Source of the DNA: Pseudomonadota bacterium
GTDB lineage: Bacteria; Pseudomonadota; Alphaproteobacteria; Rhizobiales; Devosiaceae
Length of the DNA: 21,498 nucleotides
Direction of reading: 5' to 3'
Assembly (NCBI GenBank): GCA_023430705.1
Contig: JAEYZJ010000043.1
Coordinates: 1 to 21,498, forward strand
In this document: positions 1-6,832 of the stretch, one piece after another
Layout: each line of letters opens with the position of its first letter
Numbering within the stretch: the stretch's first letter is position 1
The notes under the pieces: generated by a model
The model's input: the letters and a program-made list of their open reading frames with translations, nothing else
Databases searched by the model: none
Told to the model about the DNA's origin: nothing
Position numbers and translations under genes: made by a program

Positions 1-813
1 GAAGGGCGGCGCCGTCTGCGCCCGCCGGTTCGTGAGGATCAGCGCGAAGGCGTACTCGTTCCAGGCCGTGATGAAGCAGAACACGGCAGTCGCCGCGATG
101 CCGGTGGCAGCCTCGGGCAGCACGATCTTGAAGAAGGCCTGCATGCGCGTGTAGCCGTCGACCAGCGCCGCTTCCTCGTACTCCTTGGGGATCTCGTCGA
201 TGAACCCCTTCATCAGCCACACCGCGAAGCTGACGTTGAAGGCGGTGTAGAGCAGGATGAGCCCCAGGTGCGTGTCGTTGAGCCCGACGGCCCGGTACAT
301 CAGGAACATCGGGATGGCGACGACGATCGGCGGCAGCATGCGGGTCGACAGGATGAAGAACAGCAGGTCGGACTCGCCCTTTATCTTGAAGCGCGAGAAG
401 CCGTAGGCCGTGATGGTGCCCATCGAGACGGCGAGCAGGGTCGAGGTGATGGCGACGATCAGCGAGTTGATGAAGCGGTCGGGATAGGCCGAGAAGACCA
501 CGTTGCCCTTGCCGTCGCGCGACAGCCGTTCGCCGCCGTCGAAGACCAGCCGCTCCCACCAGGGGGCCGCCTCGTAGACGTCGGGCGGAACGGGACCGGT
601 GAGCTGGGCGCGCTTGGTGAAGAGCTTCACGAAAGGGGTGATCTGCGGCTCGAACACGACCGTGGGCGGCACGGAGGTGGCCTGCACCAGCGGCTTGAAG
701 GCCGTACTGGTGATCCAGTAGATCGGCGACAGGAAGATCAGCGTCACGACGATGACGACCGCGATGGCGATACGGTTGCCGATACGTCCGGCGCGGCTGG
801 AAACGACGGCCAT
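1..813 (-). CDS. Carbohydrate ABC transporter permease, MalG-like (3' end outside window)
   Basis: Inner-membrane permease subunit of a binding-protein-dependent sugar importer. I translated 271 codons from the ATG at 813; the frame is still open at the window edge, so the C-terminus is missing. An N-terminal membrane segment (about residues 14-36) is followed by a long periplasmic loop and then several hydrophobic helices. The cytoplasmic EAA loop, which docks on the ATPase, is clear at about residues 213-232 (EYEEAALVDG, then ending KIVLP). It starts 2 bp after the stop of the neighbouring permease gene, so the two are surely cotranscribed and probably translationally coupled. The loop at about residues 50-112 looks longer than in typical MalG proteins. 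The ATPase is not in the window and may lie further downstream. The substrate cannot be told from sequence. Confidence 0.93.
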   Translation of the reverse strand, partial: MAVVSSRAGRIGNRIAIAVVIVVTLIFLSPIYWITSTAFKPLVQATSVPPTVVFEPQITPFVKLFTKRAQLTGPVPPDVYEAAPWWERLVFDGGERLSRDGKGNVVFSAYPDRFINSLIVAITSTLLAVSMGTITAYGFSRFKIKGESDLLFFILSTRMLPPIVVAIPMFLMYRAVGLNDTHLGLILLYTAFNVSFAVWLMKGFIDEIPKEYEEAALVDGYTRMQAFFKIVLPEAATGIAATAVFCFITAWNEYAFALILTNRRAQTAPPF

Positions 814-815
814 TC

Positions 816-1718
816 CTAGCGTTCCTTCGCCTTGTTCAGGTACTTGACGTAGATGTTGGTGATGCAGAGCACCATGATGAGGATGATGTAGGCGAGGGCC
901 GAGGACGGCCCGGTCTGCCACTGCTGGAAGGCCATCTTGTAAAGCCGCGACGAGATCAGTTCGGCAGCCGGCTGGCCGGTCATGACAAACGCGATGTCGA
1001 AGGTCTTGAACGCTTCCATGGTGCGGAAGATCACCGCGATGAGCAGGATCGGCGCGACCAGCGGCAGGGTGATGCGGAAGAAGGTGTAGATGCGTCCTGC
1101 CCGGTCGATCGTCGCGGCCTCGTAGAGGTGCTTGGGCACCGCCGAGAGGCCGGCGAGCGAGAGCAGCATGACGAACGGGGACCACATCCAGATGTCGGTG
1201 ATGGCAACCGCATAGAGCGCGAGGCCGGAGTCCGTCAGCCAGGCGACCTTGCCCAGGCCCAGCGCGTGATTGAGGATGCCCCAGTTCGGGTCGTAGATCA
1301 GCTTCCAGAACAGCCCGACCACCACCGGCGACAGCATCATCGGCAACAGCAGCAGCGTCGTCAGCAGGCCCTTGAACGGGATCGGCCGGTTGAGCAGCAG
1401 CGCGAGCCCGAAGCCGACGACAAACTGGCCGGTGACCGAGACGATCACGTACCAGAGCGTGGTCGAGAAGGTGCGCCAGATCACCGGATCGACCAGCATG
1501 GCGGCATAGTTGTCGAAACCGACGAAGTTTGCCGGCGCCTTGCTCGAGGCCTTGAAGTCGGTGAACGAGAAGCCGAGCGAGTAAAGCAGCGGAAAGACGT
1601 TGAAGATGATCAGGAAGGCAACCGTCGGAATGATGAACAGGTTGCGGACGGTCAGGTCGCTCCAGCCGCGTCTGGCAGCTCGCGATGCCGGATCGAGCAT
1701 CGACATCAACTTGTCCAA
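816..1718 (-). CDS. Carbohydrate ABC transporter permease, MalF-like
   Basis: First permease of the sugar importer, 300 residues, a normal length for the family. About six hydrophobic segments are visible (near residues 26-50, 88-110, 118-140, 165-190, 219-235 and 272-292). The EAA loop is at about residues 200-219 (EAATIDRAG, then FRITLP). It pairs with the downstream MalG-like permease to form the membrane channel. The start used here is TTG at 1718, preceded by GGGGGA at six bases' distance. An ATG at 1706 (residue 5) is a plausible alternative with a weaker GGA. It lies 66 bp downstream of the binding-protein gene, with a stable hairpin in the gap that probably lowers permease expression relative to the binding protein. 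Confidence 0.95.
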   Translation of the reverse strand: MDKLMSMLDPASRAARRGWSDLTVRNLFIIPTVAFLIIFNVFPLLYSLGFSFTDFKASSKAPANFVGFDNYAAMLVDPVIWRTFSTTLWYVIVSVTGQFVVGFGLALLLNRPIPFKGLLTTLLLLPMMLSPVVVGLFWKLIYDPNWGILNHALGLGKVAWLTDSGLALYAVAITDIWMWSPFVMLLSLAGLSAVPKHLYEAATIDRAGRIYTFFRITLPLVAPILLIAVIFRTMEAFKTFDIAFVMTGQPAAELISSRLYKMAFQQWQTGPSSALAYIILIMVLCITNIYVKYLNKAKER

Positions 1719-1745
1719 GGCAAGTCCCCCGTAGATCGATGAAGT

Positions 1746-1774
1746 CCGGGGAGGTGCCGGCGGCAGCTCCCCGG
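1746..1774 (-). promoter_or_regulatory. Intercistronic stem-loop between binding protein and permease genes
   Basis: The arms CCGGGGAG (1746-1753) and CTCCCCGG (1767-1774) pair perfectly over 8 bp, and a GCC/GGC pairing inside the loop could extend the stem. It starts 11 bases after the stop codon of the binding-protein gene, and no T-run follows on the minus strand. Such hairpins commonly protect the 3' end of the binding-protein message from exonucleases so that it accumulates above the permease message. The role here is inferred from position and structure. Confidence 0.55.
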
Positions 1775-1784
1775 GGTCGTTCGC

Positions 1785-3098
1785 CTATTCGGCCGGATAG
1801 CCGGCAGTCTTGAGGGTGTCGATCCAGGTGTCCGCCAGCTTGTCGAGCGTCTCCTGGGCGGTGCCCTGGCCATCCACCACATAGGGGTAGAAGGCGTCGG
1901 CAGCCTCGGTCAGCAGCTCGGCATATTCAGGCAGGGCCCAGAAGTCGCGGACCTTGAACATGGTCTGGAAGAACGCCTCGTTGAACGGCGTGGCCTGGCG
2001 GAATTCCTCGGACTCGAGGATCGCCGCATGAGCCGTGTAGCCGCCGAGTTCGGCCCAGCGCTTCTGGGTATCTTCCTTGACGAACCACTCGAGGAACTTC
2101 ATCGCCTCGTCCTGGTTCTGGCTGTACGAGATCAGCGAGATGCCCTGTCCGCCGAGAGCCGCGAAGTCATCGCCGCGCGGGCCGGGCGGGTTGGCGAAGA
2201 AGCCCATGTTGGCCGCATGCGGATTGGTGGCCTCGTTCACCAGCGAGGGGAAGAACGCGAAGAAGTTCATGCCCATCGCCACCTGGCCCTGCGCCATGGC
2301 GGTATTCACCTCGGCAAAGAACGCGTTGCCCCAGCCCGGAGGGCCGTAGGTGAAGAGCTTGCGATAGTCGTCGAGCGCCTCGACCGATTCCGGGGAGTTG
2401 AGCAGGCCCGACACCTGGAAGGTGTTGTAGTCGCCGAACGAGCCGCCATAGGCGAACACGGAGTTCTCGACGCCCATGACGATCGCGTCGCCGGCGTTCT
2501 GCGAGTAGATGGCCGCGCCGTACCGGTTCTCGTCCGGACGGTGGAAGAACTCGGCGATGTCGATGAGTTCCTTGAAGGTCTTGGGAACGCCGAGATCGTA
2601 GCCGTACTTTTCCTTGAAGGCGGCCATTTCGGCCGGATCCTCGAACCAGTCCTTGCGGTAGGCCCAGCCGAGCGCGTCGCCCTCGAGCGGCACCGACCAG
2701 TACTTGCCCGAGCCACCCGGGTATTCCGAGTAGTACTTCATGGTCGCCGGGGCCATGACCTTGGTCAGGTCGTGCTTGGCGATGAAGTCGGTCAGGTCGA
2801 CGTAGTGGCCATTGGTGGATGCGGCGCCGAGGAACTGGCTGTCGCCGACCACGAGGTCGTAGGCCGAGCCCTGGGCATTCAGCTCAGTGAAGAGCTTGGT
2901 CTGGAAATCAGGCCACGGAACGGTCTCGACCGTGACCGTGACGCCGGTCTCGGCCTGGTACTCGTTCACCAGTTCCTGCAGGTAGTTGGCCGGATCCCAC
3001 TCGGCCCACAGAATGGTCAGTTCCTGCGCCAGCACGGACGTGCTGGACGCGAGCATCAGGCCAAGACCGGCCAGCATGCCTTTCCCTAGAACGCGCAT
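1785..3098 (-). CDS. Extracellular sugar-binding protein of ABC transporter
   Basis: Periplasmic solute-binding protein of the importer, 437 residues. A Sec signal peptide is evident: basic start MRVLGKG, a hydrophobic core, and a likely cleavage after SVLA before QELTILWAEW. The mature part has the layout of family 1 extracellular solute-binding proteins (MalE/UgpB-like), including an early segment on EYQAETGVTVTVETV and a later aromatic-rich region. The start is well supported by AGGGAGGA a few bases before the ATG at 3098. It is the first gene of a minus-strand operon with the two permeases. The ligand is unknown; sugar, sugar alcohol or glycerol-phosphate-type compounds are all possible. 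The neighbouring TetR gene and the Tm-1-like operon suggest a shared catabolic context, but that is inference. Confidence 0.95.
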   Translation of the reverse strand: MRVLGKGMLAGLGLMLASSTSVLAQELTILWAEWDPANYLQELVNEYQAETGVTVTVETVPWPDFQTKLFTELNAQGSAYDLVVGDSQFLGAASTNGHYVDLTDFIAKHDLTKVMAPATMKYYSEYPGGSGKYWSVPLEGDALGWAYRKDWFEDPAEMAAFKEKYGYDLGVPKTFKELIDIAEFFHRPDENRYGAAIYSQNAGDAIVMGVENSVFAYGGSFGDYNTFQVSGLLNSPESVEALDDYRKLFTYGPPGWGNAFFAEVNTAMAQGQVAMGMNFFAFFPSLVNEATNPHAANMGFFANPPGPRGDDFAALGGQGISLISYSQNQDEAMKFLEWFVKEDTQKRWAELGGYTAHAAILESEEFRQATPFNEAFFQTMFKVRDFWALPEYAELLTEAADAFYPYVVDGQGTAQETLDKLADTWIDTLKTAGYPAE

Positions 3099-3337
3099 AT
3101 GGTCCTCCCTTTAGCGCTCGCCGGGCCGGCTGCGACACCGGTCCCGCGCCCCTCCTCCTTGCCGGGGGCATTCAGCAGCGACCGGCGGGCTCTCCCAAGC
3201 CACAACAGCCAGTCGTTTCAGTTGCGACCCCGAAAGTCCGGGTGCAGCCCACACGCCTCTCCCAAAGCGGTTGGCTGCGGCGCCCCTCAGCGCCCATCGC
3301 TGTAGATTTGCGGTGACGACAGGAAGAACGACTGACT

Positions 3338-3355
3338 GTCTCCCTCCACGGAGAC
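3338..3355 (-). promoter_or_regulatory. Small stem-loop in the ABC operon leader
   Basis: GTCTCC (3338-3343) and GGAGAC (3350-3355) form a perfect 6-bp stem around a 6-base loop. It would lie inside the 5' untranslated leader of the sugar-transporter operon. It could be regulatory or chance. Confidence 0.3.
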
Positions 3356-3406
3356 TGGCCGCTTTCCAGAAACCTGCCCTCCCCTTGATCCCTGCCCTTC
3401 CCGGCT

Positions 3407-3436
3407 AGTGTTTCTACGTTTCGCCAGCGCCGTCAA
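3407..3436 (-). promoter_or_regulatory. Candidate promoter of the ABC operon
   Basis: On the minus strand TTGACG (3436-3431) matches five of six bases of the sigma-70 -35 element. The matching -10 is poor: the sequence at the right distance is around AAACACTAG. A perfect palindrome sits just upstream (3443-3452), where an activator or repressor could bind. The call rests mainly on the -35 hexamer. Confidence 0.25.
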
Positions 3437-3442
3437 GCTGAC

Positions 3443-3452
3443 ATGCTAGCAT
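3443..3452. promoter_or_regulatory. Palindrome ATGCTAGCAT, possible operator for the ABC operon
   Basis: This is a perfect 10-bp inverted repeat in an otherwise non-coding region, 7 bp upstream of the candidate -35 of the sugar-transporter operon. It does not resemble the palindrome at the TetR promoter, so a different regulator would be expected. Function is inferred from position only. Confidence 0.3.
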
Positions 3453-3498
3453 TTTACGAGTTGCCGCCACGAATGAGACAATGTTCCGCCCGTGGGTT

Positions 3499-4131
3499 TC
3501 AAGTACCGCCCTCCGCAACTGCCGCACGCACGAGTGCGCGGGCAGCCCAGCTGGAAACCTCCTTCAGCTCATCAAGCTCGAGTCCCCACAAGTCTTTGAG
3601 AACAATAAGGACTTCGAGCCCGTAGACGAGTGAAAGAGCCTTTGCGAGATGCTGGAACTTCGCTTCCGGCAGTTTATTCTTGAGCGGCGCAATCGCCATT
3701 TGCAGCATCTGGACGCGATGGCCGCGCTTGAAGGGCGGCTCCGAACCGAGCGTACCGGCCTGGCGCTGGGCCCACTGCTCCAGCGAGAGCCTCAGCGCGG
3801 CCTTGAAAGTCGCCTCGAACTCGGCAACGCGCGGCAGGGTGAGCGTAAGCAGGTCGTTGACCCGGGCCTCGGCATCGGTGCTGTCGCTGCGCCAGTCGAG
3901 GATGGGCCCGAGAGCCTCGTCGACGACGGCATGGACCAGAGCGGCCTGGCTCGGGAAATAGCGATAGGCGGTGGCACGGGAAACCTGCGCGGCCTCGGCC
4001 ACGTCGCTGACGGACGGGGTCTGCCCCTGCTGCATCAGGCCAATGGCCGTGTCGAGCATGAGACGACGCGTGCGCGCCCTTGCGCCGCGGGGCTCCTCGT
4101 GCCGGCTTTCCCTGGGCAATGAGACGTCCAT
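3499..4131 (-). CDS. TetR/AcrR-family transcriptional regulator
   Basis: DNA-binding repressor of 210 residues. The N-terminal TetR helix-turn-helix is clear at about residues 40-61 (SVSDVAEAAQVSRATAYRYF), preceded by an amphipathic helix typical of the family. The helical C-terminal part would bind a ligand and dimerise; it gives no hint of which ligand. The open frame continues far upstream through the opposite-strand gene, but the only sensible start is the ATG at 4131. That ATG has no Shine-Dalgarno sequence and lies 6 bases after a good -10 element, so the message may be leaderless. A 35-bp imperfect palindrome covers the start and the -10, suggesting autoregulation. It is divergent from the Tm-1-like operon and upstream of the sugar transporter, and probably controls one or both. 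Confidence 0.92.
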   Translation of the reverse strand: MDVSLPRESRHEEPRGARARTRRLMLDTAIGLMQQGQTPSVSDVAEAAQVSRATAYRYFPSQAALVHAVVDEALGPILDWRSDSTDAEARVNDLLTLTLPRVAEFEATFKAALRLSLEQWAQRQAGTLGSEPPFKRGHRVQMLQMAIAPLKNKLPEAKFQHLAKALSLVYGLEVLIVLKDLWGLELDELKEVSSWAARALVRAAVAEGGT

Positions 4132-4154
4132 ATCGAAATGATACGCACATCTCA
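4120..4154. promoter_or_regulatory. Imperfect 35-bp palindrome, candidate TetR operator
   Basis: The sequence is symmetrical about base 4137: outer arms TGAGA (4120-4124) and TCTCA (4150-4154), inner arms TATC (4131-4134) and GATA (4140-4143), plus isolated matching pairs between, giving 12 of 17 possible pairs. It covers the repressor's start codon and its -10 hexamer. The length and symmetry suit a TetR-family operator. Binding is inferred. Confidence 0.5.
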
Positions 4155-4167
4155 AAATGCTTTGCAA
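4131..4167 (-). promoter_or_regulatory. Candidate leaderless promoter of the TetR gene
   Basis: On the minus strand TTGCAA (4167-4162) and TATCAT (4143-4138) are separated by 18 bases; TATCAT matches five of six bases of the -10 consensus. The ATG begins after six more bases (TTCGAT), just where transcription should start. No ribosome binding site precedes the ATG, which agrees with a leaderless transcript. Confidence 0.45.
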
Positions 4168-4190
4168 CGGCGACTGCGGTCTGCCATGAA
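4162..4190 (+). promoter_or_regulatory. Candidate promoter of the Tm-1-like operon
   Basis: TTGCAA (4162-4167), which reads the same on both strands and is also the candidate -35 of the TetR gene, is followed after 17 bases by CATGAA (4185-4190). The -10 is only a moderate match. The TetR palindrome lies 7 bp upstream, so the repressor could affect both directions. Confidence 0.3.
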
Positions 4191-4263
4191 ATGGCGGGAC
4201 AGCGCGGACCGGCGGTGATGAAGGAGGGTCATTGCCGCGAGGGCAACGCGTGGGAGGGGCGCC

Positions 4264-5451
4264 ATGAAGCGCATCTACGTTGTGGGCACGGCCGACACCA
4301 AGGGAGAGGAAATCGCCTTCCTCGCCGAGCGGATCCGCGCCCTGGGCGGCGACCCGCTGGTGGTCGACGTGGGGACCGGGCCAGCAGCCATCCCGCCGGA
4401 AGTGGAGGCGGCGGAAGTCGCGCGGTTCGGCCCGCCGGGAGTGCTGGAGGGGAAGGATCGGGGCCTCGCCGTGGCCGGCATGGCGGAGGCCTTCGCCAAC
4501 TACATCATAACACGTGATGACATCGCGGGAATCGTCGGACTTGGAGGGGGCGGAGGCACCTCGATCGTTACAGCAGGGATGCGCAAGCTGCGGATCGGCC
4601 TGCCCAAGCTCATGGTCTCGACGCTCGCCTCGGGGGACGTGTCGCCCTATGTGGGGATCAGCGACATCGTGATGATGCCCTCGATCACCGACCTTGCCGG
4701 CCTCAACCGGATATCGCGCGTTATCCTGTCCAATGCGGCGCAGGCCATTGTCGGCATGAGCGCGGCGGACGAGCCGACCCCGCCTGCCACCAAGCGGGCG
4801 GTGGGCCTCACCATGTTCGGAGTGACCACACCGGCGGTGACGCAGATCGTCGACCTCCTCGCGGGGAGTGTCGAGCCGCTGGTGTTCCATGCCACCGGCA
4901 CCGGCGGCAGGACCATGGAGATGCTGGTCGATTCCGGCCTGCTGACCGCTGTGATCGACATCACGACGACCGAGATCGCGGACTACCTGGTCGGAGGCGT
5001 GCTGCCGGCCGGGCCGGAGCGGCTGGACGCCATTGCCCGCACCCGGGTGCCCTATGTCGGCTCGGTCGGAGCCTGCGACATGGTCAACTTCTGGGCCCCG
5101 GCGACGATACCGGAGCGCTTTGCCGACAGGCTGTTCTACCAGCACAACGACAACGTGACGCTGATGCGGACGACGGCGGACGAGTGCCGGGCGATCGGGG
5201 AATGGCTGGGCGGCAAGCTCAACGCCTGCGAGGGGCAGGTGCGCATCCTGCTGCCGCTGCGGGGCGTGTCGGCGATCGACATCGAGGGCGGCGCGTTTCG
5301 CGACGAGGCGGCGGACGCCGAACTGTTCGCTGCCATTCACCGGACAGTGCAGTGGACCGCCGACCGGCGGCTCATCACGCTCGACTGCCACATCAACGAT
5401 CCCGATTTCGCCGCGGCGGCCGTCGCGGCATTCGAGGAAATCGCGGCATAG
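4264..5451 (+). CDS. UPF0261 / Tm-1-like ATP-binding domain protein
   Basis: A 395-residue protein of the UPF0261 family (COG5441), the bacterial counterpart of the N-terminal ATP-binding half of tomato Tm-1. Visible signatures are the N-terminal [11 protein letters not shown] (residues 6-16), the glycine-rich GLGGGGGTS (92-100), a central [12 protein letters not shown] (208-219) and [10 protein letters not shown] near the end (374-383). Family length is about 400, so it is complete. The start is supported by GGGAGG upstream of the ATG. The partner gene starts 8 bp after its stop and encodes the other half of Tm-1. The enzymatic role of the family in bacteria is not established; ATP binding is known from the plant protein. 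It is the first gene of a three-gene operon divergent from a TetR gene. Confidence 0.93.
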   Translation: MKRIYVVGTADTKGEEIAFLAERIRALGGDPLVVDVGTGPAAIPPEVEAAEVARFGPPGVLEGKDRGLAVAGMAEAFANYIITRDDIAGIVGLGGGGGTSIVTAGMRKLRIGLPKLMVSTLASGDVSPYVGISDIVMMPSITDLAGLNRISRVILSNAAQAIVGMSAADEPTPPATKRAVGLTMFGVTTPAVTQIVDLLAGSVEPLVFHATGTGGRTMEMLVDSGLLTAVIDITTTEIADYLVGGVLPAGPERLDAIARTRVPYVGSVGACDMVNFWAPATIPERFADRLFYQHNDNVTLMRTTADECRAIGEWLGGKLNACEGQVRILLPLRGVSAIDIEGGAFRDEAADAELFAAIHRTVQWTADRRLITLDCHINDPDFAAAAVAAFEEIAA

Positions 5452-5459
5452 GAGGCCAC

Positions 5460-6296
5460 ATGGCAGCGATCGCGCGCGCCGAAATCCTGAACAGACTGCA
5501 TGACATGGTGGCGCGCGGCGTGCCCATCGTGGGCGGCGGCGCCGGCACCGGCATCTCCGCCAAGGCGGAGGAAGCAGGCGGCATCGACCTGATCATCATC
5601 TACAACTCCGGGCGCTACCGCATGGCGGGGCGAGGCTCGGCGGCGGGTCTGCTGGCCTATGGCAACGCCAACGAGATCGTGAAGGAGATGGCGCTCGAGG
5701 TGCTGCCGGTGGTGAAGCGCACGCCGGTCCTCGCAGGGGTCAACGGCACCGATCCGTTCGTGCTGATGCCTCAGTTTCTCGCAGAGCTGAAGGCGATGGG
5801 CTTTTCGGGGGTGCAGAACTTCCCCACCATCGGCCTCTTCGACGGCGTGATGCGGCAGAGCTTCGAGGAGACCGGCATGGGCTACGGGCTCGAGGTCGAC
5901 ATGATCGCCGAGGCCCGCCGGCAGGACCTCCTCACGACGCCCTATGTGTTCAATCCCGATGAAGCGAGGGCCATGGCTGGTGCGGGGGCCGACATCGTCG
6001 TCGCGCACATGGGGGTGACGACGGGCGGCGCCATCGGGGCGAAGGCGGCCAAGTCGCTCGACAGCTGCTGCGCCGAGATCGAGGCGATCGCGGCGGCGGC
6101 AAAGTCAGTCAAGCCGGACGTGATCGTCCTTTGCCACGGCGGGCCGATTGCCATGCCGGAGGACGCGGGGTTCGTGCTCGACAAGGTCAGGGAATGCCAC
6201 GGGTTCTATGGCGCGAGCTCGATGGAGCGGCTGCCTGTGGAAGTCGCGATCAAGGCCCAGGTCGAGGGGTTCAAGGGGTTGCGGACGGGAAAGTAG
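5460..6296 (+). CDS. TIM-barrel PEP hydrolase-family protein (Tm-1 C-terminal domain homologue)
   Basis: A 278-residue predicted TIM-barrel enzyme (COG5564, phosphoenolpyruvate hydrolase-like; PEP mutase-like fold). Characteristic segments are [11 protein letters not shown] (25-35), [14 protein letters not shown] (47-60), GVNGTDPF (93-100), [12 protein letters not shown] (118-129), [12 protein letters not shown] (136-147) and GASSMERLP (251-259). The ATG at 5460 is preceded by AGGAGG overlapping the stop of the previous gene. The frame is open further upstream, but only as a shadow of that gene. Family members are annotated as possible PEP hydrolases or dioxygenases without firm biochemistry. 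In plants and fungi this domain is fused behind the UPF0261 domain, so the two bacterial proteins probably act together. Confidence 0.93.
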   Translation: MAAIARAEILNRLHDMVARGVPIVGGGAGTGISAKAEEAGGIDLIIIYNSGRYRMAGRGSAAGLLAYGNANEIVKEMALEVLPVVKRTPVLAGVNGTDPFVLMPQFLAELKAMGFSGVQNFPTIGLFDGVMRQSFEETGMGYGLEVDMIAEARRQDLLTTPYVFNPDEARAMAGAGADIVVAHMGVTTGGAIGAKAAKSLDSCCAEIEAIAAAAKSVKPDVIVLCHGGPIAMPEDAGFVLDKVRECHGFYGASSMERLPVEVAIKAQVEGFKGLRTGK

Positions 6297-6346
6297 GCAG
6301 GCGGCGAACCCCGGCAACGCACCGCTGCAGGTCACGAGGAGGAAGC

Positions 6347-6757
6347 ATGGCCGAGAACAACTTCATCTATCCGCGCGATGTGAGCGCTTTCGGGTTCGAC
6401 TGGGGGCGGCTGGCGCTGACGGTGGCGCCCGAGGTGAACGGGGCGCAGCGCTTCTCGGGCGGGGTGGTGGACCTGCCGGTGGGCCAGGGGCACGCGCGGC
6501 ACAACCATCCTGGGGCCGAGGAGATCATCTTCGTGATCTCGGGCGAGGGCGAGCAGATGGTGGAGACGCCCGACGGCGTACCGGTGACGCACAGGGTGGG
6601 CCCCGGCTGCACGGTCTTCGTGCCGGAGAGCCGGTTCCACTCGACGCTCAACACAGGGACGGGGCCGATGCAGCTCTTCGTGGTCTATTCCCCGGCCGGC
6701 CCGGAGCTCGGGTTGCGGGACCTGCCGGACTTCCGGCTGATCCCTAAAGGGCAGTAG
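6347..6757 (+). CDS. Cupin domain-containing protein
   Basis: A small single-domain cupin of 136 residues. Motif 1 is visible around residues 44-66 (GQGHARHNHPGAEE, then GEG), supplying histidine and glutamate metal ligands. Motif 2 is GCTVFVPESRFHSTLN, with its histidine ligand and a serine in place of the usual glycine. The fold suits a metal-dependent isomerase, dioxygenase or sugar-binding sensor; the reaction is not predictable. A strong GAGGAGG precedes the ATG at 6347. It follows the TIM-barrel gene by 50 bp on the same strand and is probably the last gene of the Tm-1-like operon, so it may act on the same substrate. Confidence 0.9.
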   Translation: MAENNFIYPRDVSAFGFDWGRLALTVAPEVNGAQRFSGGVVDLPVGQGHARHNHPGAEEIIFVISGEGEQMVETPDGVPVTHRVGPGCTVFVPESRFHSTLNTGTGPMQLFVVYSPAGPELGLRDLPDFRLIPKGQ

Positions 6758-6832
6758 GACTTTCCGCTTTCAACTCGCGCTCCGAGGATTTACCTTTGGG
6801 CCCAGGGCGATCGTTCCGCCTAGGACGCGGAT

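Larger units (their letters stand above)
3099..3498. other. Intergenic leader region of the ABC operon, no gene
   Basis: This 400-bp stretch between the repressor stop and the binding-protein start has no convincing coding frame on either strand. It contains an 18-base stem-loop (3338-3355, GTCTCC pairing with GGAGAC), a perfect 10-bp palindrome ATGCTAGCAT (3443-3452), and a TTGACG hexamer on the minus strand (3431-3436). If transcription starts near the hexamer, the operon would carry a 5' leader of roughly 300 bases. I recognise no riboswitch. Confidence 0.6.

Noticed and set aside
268..819. 183-codon plus-strand frame opposite the MalG-like permease
   Set aside because: Very rich in Asp, Arg, Gly and His with no family features; the minus strand encodes a clear permease with an EAA loop.
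4232..4246. TTGCC/GGCAA inverted repeat before the Tm-1-like gene
   Set aside because: The stem is only 5 bp and could be chance in GC-rich DNA; nothing else supports a regulatory role.
4132..5391. Long minus-strand open frame continuous with the TetR gene
   Set aside because: It lies opposite the UPF0261 gene, is rich in Arg, His and Asp as expected for a GC-rich shadow, and has no family features. Only the part from 4131 down is a TetR protein.
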